Notes under the pieces: generated by a model | The model's input: the letters and a program-made list of their open reading frames with translations, nothing else | What the model was told of the DNA's origin: nothing | The model's database searches: none | Assembly: GCA_903847405.1 (NCBI GenBank) | Contig: CAINDP010000233.1 | Span: 1 to 41,780, forward strand | Reading direction: 5' to 3' | Length of the DNA stretch: 41,780 nt | DNA from: an uncultured Myxococcales bacterium | GTDB taxonomy: Bacteria > Myxococcota_A > UBA9042 > DTJE01 | Translations under genes and position numbers: made by a program | Shown: positions 22,378-30,033 of the stretch, one piece after another | How positions within the stretch are numbered: the first letter of the stretch is position 1 | Layout: each line of letters opens with the position of its first letter

Positions 22378-24747
22378 TCAGATGTCGTACTTGCTGGAGT
22401 CGCCGGTGAAGCGGATTTCCTGCTTGCCCAGGCGCAGGCGGACGTCGGTGGTTTCGACCTCGAACTCGTTTTCGCCCTTCACCAGGTAGGACACGATGCG
22501 GTCGTGGCCGGCCTCCTTGTCCTTGCCCTTGCCCGCAACGGCCGACGCGCCCTTCACGTGGACCACGCCGCAGGTCTTCGACCCGACCGTCAGCCCCAGG
22601 CGCCGCCCGTAGAACTCGATCGTCTTGTCGTGCTGGCCGTGGCGATCGAAGTTGAAGAAGAAGATGTAGAAGTCGTCGTCGTGGCGGTACACGAAGGCCC
22701 GCAAGCCGTCGCCGTAACCCACCTTCTTCTGCCAGCCCGCCAGGCGCAGGTTCCCCAGGAACGCCCGGGGGTCGTTGAACACGTTGCCCGTGCTGTACAG
22801 CAGCGTGCCCTTCGCCTTGGACTTGCCGTCGCCGTAGGCCCGCACGAAATCCCCCAGCACCGTGCACGGGTCCATCTTCTCGTCGTAGGCCGGCAGTTCG
22901 CCGCTGGCGATCAGCGTGCCGCCGCGCTTCACGAAGTCCACCAGGGTCTGCTGTTCACGACGGCCCAGGAAGAACGACAGGTGCACGGCCGCCCGGGGCT
23001 TCTGCAGCAGGTCGTCGGCCGACAGAGCCGGCAGTTCGGCGATTTCGTAGTTCACGCCCTGGGCGTTGCAGGTCATGGTCGCGGGCTCGATGACGTCGTA
23101 GCCGGTCCGGGGCACCGCGTGGGGCAGGACCCAGTGCGGCGCCTTCCCTTCGGGCACCCACGACGAAACCGCGGCGTACTCGGGCACGGCCAGCAGGCAG
23201 ACGTCCATGTCCAGTTCGGCCTTCAGGAAGTCCGCGCCTTCCTTCGCGAACCACTCGTTCAGGTCCTTCATGGCCTTGTACATCGGCCCGATCTCGCCGT
23301 TCTCGCCGATGGGCGCGTCGGACGGGAAGGTGCGGTGCTGCTTCTGGGTCGTTCGGTCCAGGTCGTCCAGCCAGTAGCCGTGGGACACGCCGGTGAACAC
23401 CACGTAGCCCGTGCAGCCGCCCGCCACGCAGGCCAGCGTCTGGAAGAACGGGATCATCGGGTACTTCGACAGCGGGTGGTACAGCGTCGCGAAGCCCCAG
23501 TTTTCCTCGATGTTGATGCCGCGGCGGCGACGCGAGGTGTTGATGTAGCGGTTGAAGACCTCGTTGGCGCCCACGTCGTCCTTCGGCGGCGTGCTGGCGT
23601 CGGGGACGTTGTAGGAGGCCACGCCCAGCCAACTGATCATCCCGTACTCGTACACGTCCAGGTCCTGGTCCACGCGGTTCTGGGACAGCCACCACTCGGG
23701 GTACAGCGGCAGGTACTCCCGGGGCGTGTCCTTCACGGACTCCTCGACCTTGTCCGGCACGTTCTCGTCGATGGGCGGCGTGATGCCGGCATAGTTCGTC
23801 AGGTAGGGCAGGTCGATGCCCAGGTATTCCTTGTACCGGGCGTAGAACTCGCGCCGGATGCGCCACTGGAACTCGCCCCAGTCGATCAGGCCCAGCACGT
23901 CGCCGCGGTTCAGCGCCACGGGCTTCGTCGGATCCAGGCGCGGCGGCACCACGAACTGGAAGGCCTTCACCGCGGTGCCGTGGACGCGGTTGTACTCGAC
24001 GACCGTGCCGTACTTCGCCGCCAGCATCGCCTGGAAGTGCCGCTGGTCCGGCGCGTCGTAGCCGAAGTGCCACGGCGCGTCGTTGGACGTGCAGTAGATC
24101 GTTTCGTCCAGCAACTGGATCGCGATGATCTGGCCCGAGCACGCAGGCGGAGGCAGGGGGATTGCGGAAGCAATCTTCCGTGCCGCAGCCGGAGTCGACT
24201 CGGGCCCACTCCAGTTGCCCTTCGGGGCCACGTACGGCGCCAGGACCTTGCCGACTTCCGACAGCCAGCGTTTCGCCAGCGCGTCGAAGGTCGCGTCGTT
24301 CGGGCTGGGCATCTGGGTGTGGTCGTACTCCCAGAACAGCGGGTCGCCGTTCTGCAGGCGGACGGGCTCGATGCCGGGGTTGAAGGTCGGCGAACTGATG
24401 TCCGGCAGGCCGCCGATGTTCAGCTCGCTGTGGACGAAGGGACCGGGCTTGGCCAGCATCTGCAGGCCGCGCTCCTGGCACAGTTTCAGGAACGTCCGCA
24501 GGTCGCGCGAATCGAAGGTGCGACCGTCGAAGTCGTAGGACACGGCGCCCGTGACCGGGTCGTGGACGATGTGGTGCCGCCACGGGATGTAGAAGCAGAT
24601 GACGTTGACGTTGCCGGCCTTCAACTGGTCCAGCCGGGCCGCCCAGTTGCTGCGCTTGTCGCGGTAGTACTGGTACTCCGCGCCCAGGAAGTAGAACGGC
24701 GCGCCGTCCTTGAAGAACCGTCCGTCGCGATACGTGAAGGTCGCCAT
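22378..24747 (-). CDS. GH35-like (beta-galactosidase clan A) glycosidase, cytoplasmic
   Basis: 789 residues without a signal peptide. The N-terminal TIM barrel follows the GH35/GH42 pattern: FYFLGAEYQYYR, VNVICFYIPW, LQMLAKPGPFVHSE. The acid/base position reads IIAIQLLDE near residue 212, where GH35 enzymes normally have ENE, so the Asn before the catalytic Glu is Asp. The nucleophile candidate is Glu in NIEENWG near residue 415. The rest includes a glutamine-amidotransferase-like middle domain (LVDFVKRGGTLIASGELP) as in GH42/GH35 relatives and a beta-rich C-terminus. The substrate is probably a beta-galactoside or related sugar; this is family inference. Upstream of the ATG only a weak GGATG is seen. 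Confidence 0.75.
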   Translation of the reverse strand: MATFTYRDGRFFKDGAPFYFLGAEYQYYRDKRSNWAARLDQLKAGNVNVICFYIPWRHHIVHDPVTGAVSYDFDGRTFDSRDLRTFLKLCQERGLQMLAKPGPFVHSELNIGGLPDISSPTFNPGIEPVRLQNGDPLFWEYDHTQMPSPNDATFDALAKRWLSEVGKVLAPYVAPKGNWSGPESTPAAARKIASAIPLPPPACSGQIIAIQLLDETIYCTSNDAPWHFGYDAPDQRHFQAMLAAKYGTVVEYNRVHGTAVKAFQFVVPPRLDPTKPVALNRGDVLGLIDWGEFQWRIRREFYARYKEYLGIDLPYLTNYAGITPPIDENVPDKVEESVKDTPREYLPLYPEWWLSQNRVDQDLDVYEYGMISWLGVASYNVPDASTPPKDDVGANEVFNRYINTSRRRRGINIEENWGFATLYHPLSKYPMIPFFQTLACVAGGCTGYVVFTGVSHGYWLDDLDRTTQKQHRTFPSDAPIGENGEIGPMYKAMKDLNEWFAKEGADFLKAELDMDVCLLAVPEYAAVSSWVPEGKAPHWVLPHAVPRTGYDVIEPATMTCNAQGVNYEIAELPALSADDLLQKPRAAVHLSFFLGRREQQTLVDFVKRGGTLIASGELPAYDEKMDPCTVLGDFVRAYGDGKSKAKGTLLYSTGNVFNDPRAFLGNLRLAGWQKKVGYGDGLRAFVYRHDDDFYIFFFNFDRHGQHDKTIEFYGRRLGLTVGSKTCGVVHVKGASAVAGKGKDKEAGHDRIVSYLVKGENEFEVETTDVRLRLGKQEIRFTGDSSKYDI

Positions 24748-24849
24748 GTCGTTTTCATCCGTTCGGCCCGGGCGCCGGGCGGGAGTTTACTGCGGAATGG
24801 GGCGCAACGGGAACGGGATGAGGACGAAGGGCGGGCAAGGGGGGGGCCG

Positions 24850-24878
24850 TGGACGGGGAGGGACGGGCCGGGTATCCT
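24850..24878 (+). promoter_or_regulatory. Candidate promoter of the membrane protein gene at 24906
   Basis: TGGACG (24850-24855), 17-base spacer, TATCCT (24873-24878). The predicted start near 24885 lies downstream of a possible GTG start at 24849, which favours the ATG at 24906. Confidence 0.4.
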
Positions 24879-24905
24879 TCCGGCCTGGACCCACAGTCGG
24901 TGCCG

Positions 24906-26828
24906 ATGTCTACCGGGGCCCGCCACCCGCCGTTCGCGTTCCTTGCGCGATTCCTGCCCCCCGCGGATCCGGGCACGGTTCCAGCCGGCGCCGACGGCGA
25001 CGGTTTCGCGGTGGACCGGCGCGTGTCCTGCCTGGCGGTGGGTTTCCTGCTGACGCTCGCCGCGCTGCTGCCCCCCGGCGCGGCGCGGGTCCTGGCCTTC
25101 GCGGCCCTGTCCGGCGCGCCGATCCTCCTGGCGGCGTGGCCCCGGGCGTCGGTGGTCGAGGCCCTGTGCGCCGGGGTGCTGCTGTCCCTGCCCCTGTGGT
25201 CCGTGTGGACCCGCCTGGCGTGGGTCGTCGGGGACCCGGCGGCGCTGCCCTGGATGGCCGTCCTGACCGCGCTGGCAGCGGCCGTTCTGGCCCGCCGCGA
25301 ACCCCTGCGCATCCACCGCGGCCCCCTCGACGTCGCCGCCGCCGCGATCCTGGTGGGGCAATCGATCCTGCTGGCCGCGGTCTTTGGCAACAACGGCCTG
25401 GACCAGACCGGAACGTATCTCGCCCGCTCGTGGTGGTCCCGGGACGCCTTCTACCTGTTCGCCGAGGTCCAGGCGGCCATCGAGTCCGCCGGGGCGGCCC
25501 ACGGGAACCCCTTCGTCGCCGGGGCCCCCGACCTGTACCGGACGTTCTTCCACGACGGCCTGGCCGGCCTGTCGCTGATCCAGGGCGTGCCTGCCGCGCT
25601 GGCGGTCCCGGTCGTCGCCCCCCTGTTCCTGGCCGCCGCGGCCGGCTTCCTGGTCCCGGCCTTCGGGGCGGCCCTGGACCGCCCGGTCCGCTGGGCCGAC
25701 GCGCTGCTGCTGGGGGGCTGGGCGGCCGCGTTCCTGGTCCTGCGGCCCGACGCCTTCGCGTATCCCAGCTCCCAGGCCTTCGCGACGGGAACGTTCCTGC
25801 TGCTGTTGCGGCACGTGGTCCCGGCCCGCCTGGAACGCCTGGACATCGCCCTGGGCGCGCTGCTGCTGGTGGCCCTGGTGCTGGGACACACGGTCACGTC
25901 GGCCTGCGCGCTGGCGCTGGTCGGTTGCCGGGGGCTCGCAGGCCTGCGCGATCGGCGGTTCCGGCCCGTCGCGATCGCGCTGCTGGCGGCGGTGGCCGCC
26001 CTGGGCATCGGGTGGCTCCTGCTGAACCAGGCGCCCTTCCCCCGGTCGCCGGGGGGCACGCCGGACCCGATGCGCGACACCGCGCTGGAACTGTTCGTCG
26101 GCCCGTGGATCCTGCCGATCGTCGGCATGGGCGTCCTGACGGTGGCCGGGGGATTCCGGCGCCTGGAACTGGCCCTCTTCCCCGCGGCCCTGCTGGCCCT
26201 GGGCGCGGCGTCATACGCCTACGGGATCCTGCTGCCGACGATCCAGGACGTGCTGTTCGTGGTCTTCAACGCCGAGCGCTTCCTGTGGCTGGCCCTGGCC
26301 GCGGCGGGGCCGCTGGTCCCGGGGGTGCCGCGGATCGTCGGCGCTCTGGTCGTCGCGGCGATCCTGGCCGGGGCCCTGGCGCTGCCCCACCCCCTGGCCG
26401 CCGGGACCTTCGGCCTGGCCACGGGCGATGCCCTGCGCCTGGACCCCGAGGCCCTGGAGGCGTACGACGCCGTCCGCACCCTGACCCCGCCCGACGCGCG
26501 GTTCGTCACCACCGCCCGGGACTTCGCCCTGCCCGCCTTCACGGGACGCGCCCAGGCCCCCGTCGAGTCGGGCCTGCTGTGGTCCTACGGCGCCTTCCCC
26601 CAGGGCGAGGAGAACCGCCGCTACGTCGAGCACCTGGACTTCTTCGAACTGGTTCCCGAAGGGAGGCTGGCGATCGCCCGGGCCCGCGGGTACACCCACG
26701 CCCTGGTCGAAACCCCGCTGGACCCCGCCGAAACCGAACGGTACGCCCGGGACTTCCTGCCCGGGGAGGCGGCACGCCTGGTCTACTGGAGCCCCGGCTG
26801 GGCGCTGCTGGCCCTGGACGGCGCGTAA
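24906..26828 (+). CDS. Large polytopic membrane protein, possible GT-C-type glycosyltransferase
   Basis: 640 residues with about 12 hydrophobic segments from residue 38 to 520 and a soluble C-terminal part of about 120 residues. The loop NGLDQTGTYLARSWWSRDAFY and FVAGAPDLYRTFFHDGLAGL, placed between early membrane segments, resemble the acidic/aromatic lumenal loops of GT-C enzymes, but no decisive motif is present. The C-terminal domain includes AYDAVRTLTPPDARFVT and YTHALVETPLD, as in polytopic sugar-transfer proteins of the same bacteria. ATG 24906 is preferred over GTG 24849 because of the promoter placed between them. I do not recognise a specific function. Confidence 0.55.
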   Translation: MSTGARHPPFAFLARFLPPADPGTVPAGADGDGFAVDRRVSCLAVGFLLTLAALLPPGAARVLAFAALSGAPILLAAWPRASVVEALCAGVLLSLPLWSVWTRLAWVVGDPAALPWMAVLTALAAAVLARREPLRIHRGPLDVAAAAILVGQSILLAAVFGNNGLDQTGTYLARSWWSRDAFYLFAEVQAAIESAGAAHGNPFVAGAPDLYRTFFHDGLAGLSLIQGVPAALAVPVVAPLFLAAAAGFLVPAFGAALDRPVRWADALLLGGWAAAFLVLRPDAFAYPSSQAFATGTFLLLLRHVVPARLERLDIALGALLLVALVLGHTVTSACALALVGCRGLAGLRDRRFRPVAIALLAAVAALGIGWLLLNQAPFPRSPGGTPDPMRDTALELFVGPWILPIVGMGVLTVAGGFRRLELALFPAALLALGAASYAYGILLPTIQDVLFVVFNAERFLWLALAAAGPLVPGVPRIVGALVVAAILAGALALPHPLAAGTFGLATGDALRLDPEALEAYDAVRTLTPPDARFVTTARDFALPAFTGRAQAPVESGLLWSYGAFPQGEENRRYVEHLDFFELVPEGRLAIARARGYTHALVETPLDPAETERYARDFLPGEAARLVYWSPGWALLALDGA

Positions 26829-26834
26829 GGGAAG

Positions 26835-27284
26835 TCAACGCGGGGAGATTTCCTCGAGCAACGCGAGATCGGCAAGGTCCTTGGGACGGCCGGCGGCGCG
26901 CTTGTTGGTCACGAGGTGGGCTCGACCGAGGACGGGGACTCGAAGGCCTTCGACGATCAACTCCACTCGATCCGACCAGGCGTCCTCGAAGGCGACACCA
27001 TCAATCGAGGTCAAGAGATCGATACGGCCGGGAGCCACTCCGATCTGAAGGACGATGCCTGGACTGGCCAGGTCTTCAGGCCGAACTCCGGCCAGAGGTG
27101 CGCCGAAGCGGACCAGGGCATCCCAGGCCCGCTGGGCGTTCGAGGGCGATGGGCGGATCCACAGGTCGATGTCCCCGGTGGCACGAGGAACGCCGTGCAC
27201 CGCCAAGGCGTAAGCGCCAACGACCAGGTACTCAGCCCCGGCCTCGGACAAGGCGGACAACATGTCGCTGAAGTCGCGGTTCAC
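26835..27284 (-). CDS. Nucleotidyltransferase (AbiEii/MNT-like) of a two-gene module
   Basis: 149 residues. VGAYALAVHGVPRATGDIDLWI carries the nucleotidyltransferase core with the DxD pair (Asp38, Asp40), and GRIDLLTSIDG supplies the third acidic position. KRAAGRPKDLADLALLE at the C-terminus is typical of the small AbiEii-like nucleotidyltransferases. Relatives in toxin-antitoxin systems transfer nucleotides to tRNA or to a partner protein. The start is GTG at 27284, with GGGAG about nine bases upstream. It overlaps the upstream small gene by about 53 bases in another frame, which indicates a fixed pair. Confidence 0.75.
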   Translation of the reverse strand: MNRDFSDMLSALSEAGAEYLVVGAYALAVHGVPRATGDIDLWIRPSPSNAQRAWDALVRFGAPLAGVRPEDLASPGIVLQIGVAPGRIDLLTSIDGVAFEDAWSDRVELIVEGLRVPVLGRAHLVTNKRAAGRPKDLADLALLEEISPR

Positions 27285-27426
27285 GGACAGGCTCTCCCTT
27301 GAAGGACCATGCAGTGAGCGCCAGTTCCCACATCATCTCCACCCGCTCCTGGGGGGACGAAGAGGACACGTCCACCGGCGGATGGCCCTGACGGAAGACT
27401 CGGACGGGCAGTGATGCGCGATCCAT
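27232..27426 (-). CDS. Small partner protein of the nucleotidyltransferase module
   Basis: 64 residues. SSSPQERVEMMWELALTAW followed by KGEPVREPRLQRHVVRLVR resembles the short proteins that commonly precede AbiEii-like nucleotidyltransferases, with a P-x-ER-x-x-M-x-W-x-LT-x-x-A-W pattern. It may be the antitoxin or specificity partner; this is inference from arrangement. It has its own TTGAGG/TACAAT promoter whose predicted transcript start coincides with the ATG at 27426, so translation would be leaderless. No Shine-Dalgarno sequence is present, which agrees. Confidence 0.65.
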   Translation of the reverse strand: MDRASLPVRVFRQGHPPVDVSSSSPQERVEMMWELALTAWSFKGEPVREPRLQRHVVRLVRGRG

Positions 27427-27431
27427 GAGGC

Positions 27432-27460
27432 ATTGTAGACCACGGGGCGGGCCGCCTCAA
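27432..27460 (-). promoter_or_regulatory. Promoter of the nucleotidyltransferase module
   Basis: On the minus strand TTGAGG (27460-27455), 17-base spacer, TACAAT (27437-27432). The start is predicted near 27425, at the ATG. Confidence 0.65.
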
Positions 27461-27515
27461 GACATCGACCTGGCGGCGGACTGTCGAGGAGTTCGACGAT
27501 TGCCTGGGCGCGGGC

Positions 27516-29381
27516 TCAGAGGGCGTCGATCCGGGTGAGGGTTCCGTCGGCGTCCTGGACGACCAGGTAGAAGGCCGTGGGCGTGGCCACCACGTAAAGG
27601 GTCGCCACCGTCCCGGACGCGAACGCCGGGGTCTGGAAGGAGGCGTCCGGCGCGCCGTCGTTGTTCCCGTCCAGCAGCAGCGTGCAGGGGGTCGCGGCCG
27701 GAAGGTCGACCCAGGCGCCGGCGTGGCCGTAGGACAGGTTCTCCCACAGCAGCCGTGTGCCTTCGGAGGGCACGGCCGCGCGGACGTCCACGTCGGGGAT
27801 CAGGTTCAGCACGCGGACCTACGCGGGACCCAGATCGGCGTCGATGCGGCCCACGCTGCCGTTGGGGAACTGCAGCGCAAGGAAGATGCCGGCGTCCTGC
27901 CGCACGATGAAGACGTTGACCAGGGTGCCGGCCGGGATCGGGAACAGCGTGAAGGTCTTGTCGATCAGGCCGTCGTAGTTCTCGTCGATGGTGATCGTGG
28001 CGGTGTCCGGCAGCGCGTCGAACGGCTCGGCCACCTCGCCGTAGCCCAGGTACGTTGCCAGGACCGGCTGGTTGCCGCCCGGCGCGTTCGCCCAGACGTT
28101 CACGGTCCCCGCCCCCTCGGCCACGTGGATCACGCTGAACCGGATCGCGTCCGCGGGCACGTCGTCGGCGGCATCCTCGATCAGCTTCGTTCCCTGGCTG
28201 ACGTCCTTGGTACCGAAGGCGACCAGCGTGTACTTCCGGTCCGCCGCCAGCGTGACCGGGCCCGACGACAGGGACGTCCCGGCGATCCCGACCCCGTTGG
28301 GCGCGAAGTCATACGTGTTGTCCCCGGCCGGCCGCTGGATGCCGTACGTGCCGTTCAGGAACTGCAGGTTGGTCGCGACGGCGTTGGGGTTCCCGTTCTC
28401 GAACACGTCGAAGGGCGCCTCGAGGGGGGCCAGGTGAACCATCCGGACGTGGGTCAGGGCCGGGGCGACGTAGTCCGCGTCGACGCGGGTCGTCGGGCCG
28501 TCGGTCGGCTGGATCAGCAGGAAGAACCCGCCGGCCGTCTTCACCACGAAGAACGTGGCCGTGGTGCCGGCGGCCAGCGTCGGCGGCGTGAAGGTGGCGT
28601 CGGGCGTCCCGTCCGCGTCCACGTCGATCCCGTAGCGGGCGGCGCCGGCCGGAACCTGGATGTAGCCGGTTTCCGCGCCGAACAGGAGGCCCGGGTAGAT
28701 GGACTGCGGGGCGCCGGTGGGCGGGAGGGCGTACACATCGACCGGGCCGACGCCCGCCGCCGCGTGGAACGCCCGCACCCGGACCGTACCGGTGGCCGGG
28801 GGCGTGAGGTTGTCCTCGAGCACCGCGATCTTCATCGTGGCCTCGGCGTCGAAGACCACCGCCGTATGGCCCGTGCCCGCGGCCAGCGGCAGGCTTTCGA
28901 CCGTCAGGACGTGCGTGCCGGCGAGGCCCGCGCCGATGGGCGCGATGTCCAGGCGGTACGTCGCCGCATCGAGTTCCAGCCACGCGGTGCTGGACGGGAA
29001 GGACAGGAGGTCCACCGCGGGCGGGGTCGCGCGATCCAGGTAGACCGACACGGTCGGGCCGTCGGGCGACAGGTGCAGCGCGCGAAGCCTGGCCGGCTGC
29101 GGCAGGGGCGCGTCGGGGCCCGTGTCCGAACCGGTATCGGAGCCGGTGTCGCCCGCGACGTCGTCCTCGGTCTCGCCGGAGGTGTCGCCGCTTTCCGCGG
29201 GCGTGTCGCCGACGGCATCCGCCGGGGCGTCGGTGGAGGTGTCGGTGTCCGTCCCCTGGTCGGCCGTCCCGTCCGTCAGGACGTCGTTCGCCGGGGTGGT
29301 CGTACCGCTATCGCACGCAGCCAGGGCCACGGCGACCAGGGCCGCCAGCGCCAGGACCGGAAACCGCTGGGTCATGTTCAA
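27516..29381 (-). pseudogene. DUF4397-repeat lipoprotein interrupted by one in-frame TAG
   Basis: The frame encodes a lipoprotein (signal peptide PVLALAALVAVALAAC) with a Thr/Asp/Gly-rich linker and then tandem DUF4397-type beta domains with the recurring pattern VR(V/A)xHxxxxxxxVDVY, SIYPGLLFG, YGIDVDADG and FFVVKTAGGFFLL. After the third or fourth domain (…RIDADLGPA) a TAG at 27821-27819 stops translation at about 520 residues. The same frame continues VRVLNLIPDVDVRAAVPSEG and a complete further domain up to a stop at 27516 (…TRIDAL). The start is TTG at 29381, six bases after GGAGGT; the ATG at 29375 is 12 bases away. The upstream portion is probably still made as a shorter lipoprotein, so loss of function is not certain. 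Confidence 0.8.
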
Positions 29382-29448
29382 GATGGAACCTCCACGTCCT
29401 TCCAGGACGGATTCGAGGGGGAAGGGCGAGACTGTCCCGCCTTGCGCC

Positions 29449-29492
29449 AAAGTAGGGCCTGAAACAGCGGCGTCAACCTTATTGCGAAGGTT
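29449..29492 (-). promoter_or_regulatory. Promoter of the DUF4397 lipoprotein with upstream inverted repeat
   Basis: On the minus strand TTGACG (29476-29471), 16-base spacer, weak -10 TACTTT (29454-29449). An inverted repeat AACCTT-attgcg-AAGGTT (29475-29492) touches the -35 box on its upstream side and could bind a regulator. Confidence 0.5.
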
Positions 29493-29543
29493 TCTCATCA
29501 ATAGGGCCGCCGGTTCTCTCGTTCCCGTTGCTGCGTCGGCCTG

Positions 29544-29572
29544 TTGACGGCCCGCAGGGCGTCCCCGATACT
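29544..29572 (+). promoter_or_regulatory. Promoter of the small membrane protein gene
   Basis: TTGACG (29544-29549), 17-base spacer, GATACT (29567-29572). The predicted start near 29579 gives a leader of about 49 bases carrying GGAGGG. Confidence 0.6.
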
Positions 29573-29627
29573 CGCTTCTAGACCGTGAACGGAAGTGTTG
29601 GCTTCTCCTTGAAACACGGAGGGTTTC

Positions 29628-29942
29628 ATGCGTCGATTCTTCACCTGGATGGTCTTTGGCGCGCTCACCGGCGTCGTCGTCGCGACTGCCCTCGCACCGG
29701 CGGTGCTCCGGACGCTCCTGGCATCCACCGGAGCGCAGGACGCGATGTGCCAGTGCGTGGAACTGGTGAACAACACCGCATCGCTGCTCATCAAGACGCA
29801 GATCTGGGGAGCGATCGTCGGCGCGACGTCGTTTCCCGCGGGCGCCTGGCTCGTGAAGCGGATGTGGACCCGCCGCAAGGGCCAGACGGTCCCGGCGAAC
29901 AAGGCGCCGCAGGAACCGAACGGACCGTCCGCCCCCGTCTGA
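29628..29942 (+). CDS. Small membrane protein of unknown function
   Basis: 104 residues. There are two hydrophobic segments (WMVFGALTGVVVATALAPAV and a weaker one around IWGAIVGATSFPAGAWLV), with a CQC motif between them and a basic, Pro-rich C-terminal tail. GGAGGG lies four bases before the ATG, and a TTGACG promoter sits upstream, so it is very likely expressed. I do not recognise a family. Its neighbours on both sides are on the opposite strand, so context gives no hint. Confidence 0.6.
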   Translation: MRRFFTWMVFGALTGVVVATALAPAVLRTLLASTGAQDAMCQCVELVNNTASLLIKTQIWGAIVGATSFPAGAWLVKRMWTRRKGQTVPANKAPQEPNGPSAPV

Positions 29943-30033
29943 GGGGGTCGGCCAGGGCACCCATCACCTGCGTTCCCGGTCCTCGGGTGCGTTTCGTGGG
30001 GTTGCGCCTTCGAGCGATCGACCTGCAACGCGA

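Noticed and set aside
27819-27821. Pyrrolysine or selenocysteine insertion at the in-frame stop
   Set aside because: The codon is TAG, not TGA, so selenocysteine is excluded; no pyl genes or downstream insertion structure are seen. A nonsense mutation or error is simpler.
29382-29960. Upstream extension of the DUF4397 lipoprotein
   Set aside because: It would place about 190 random-looking residues before a good signal peptide and would read antisense through the gene at 29628; the TTG at 29381 has the matched ribosome-binding site.
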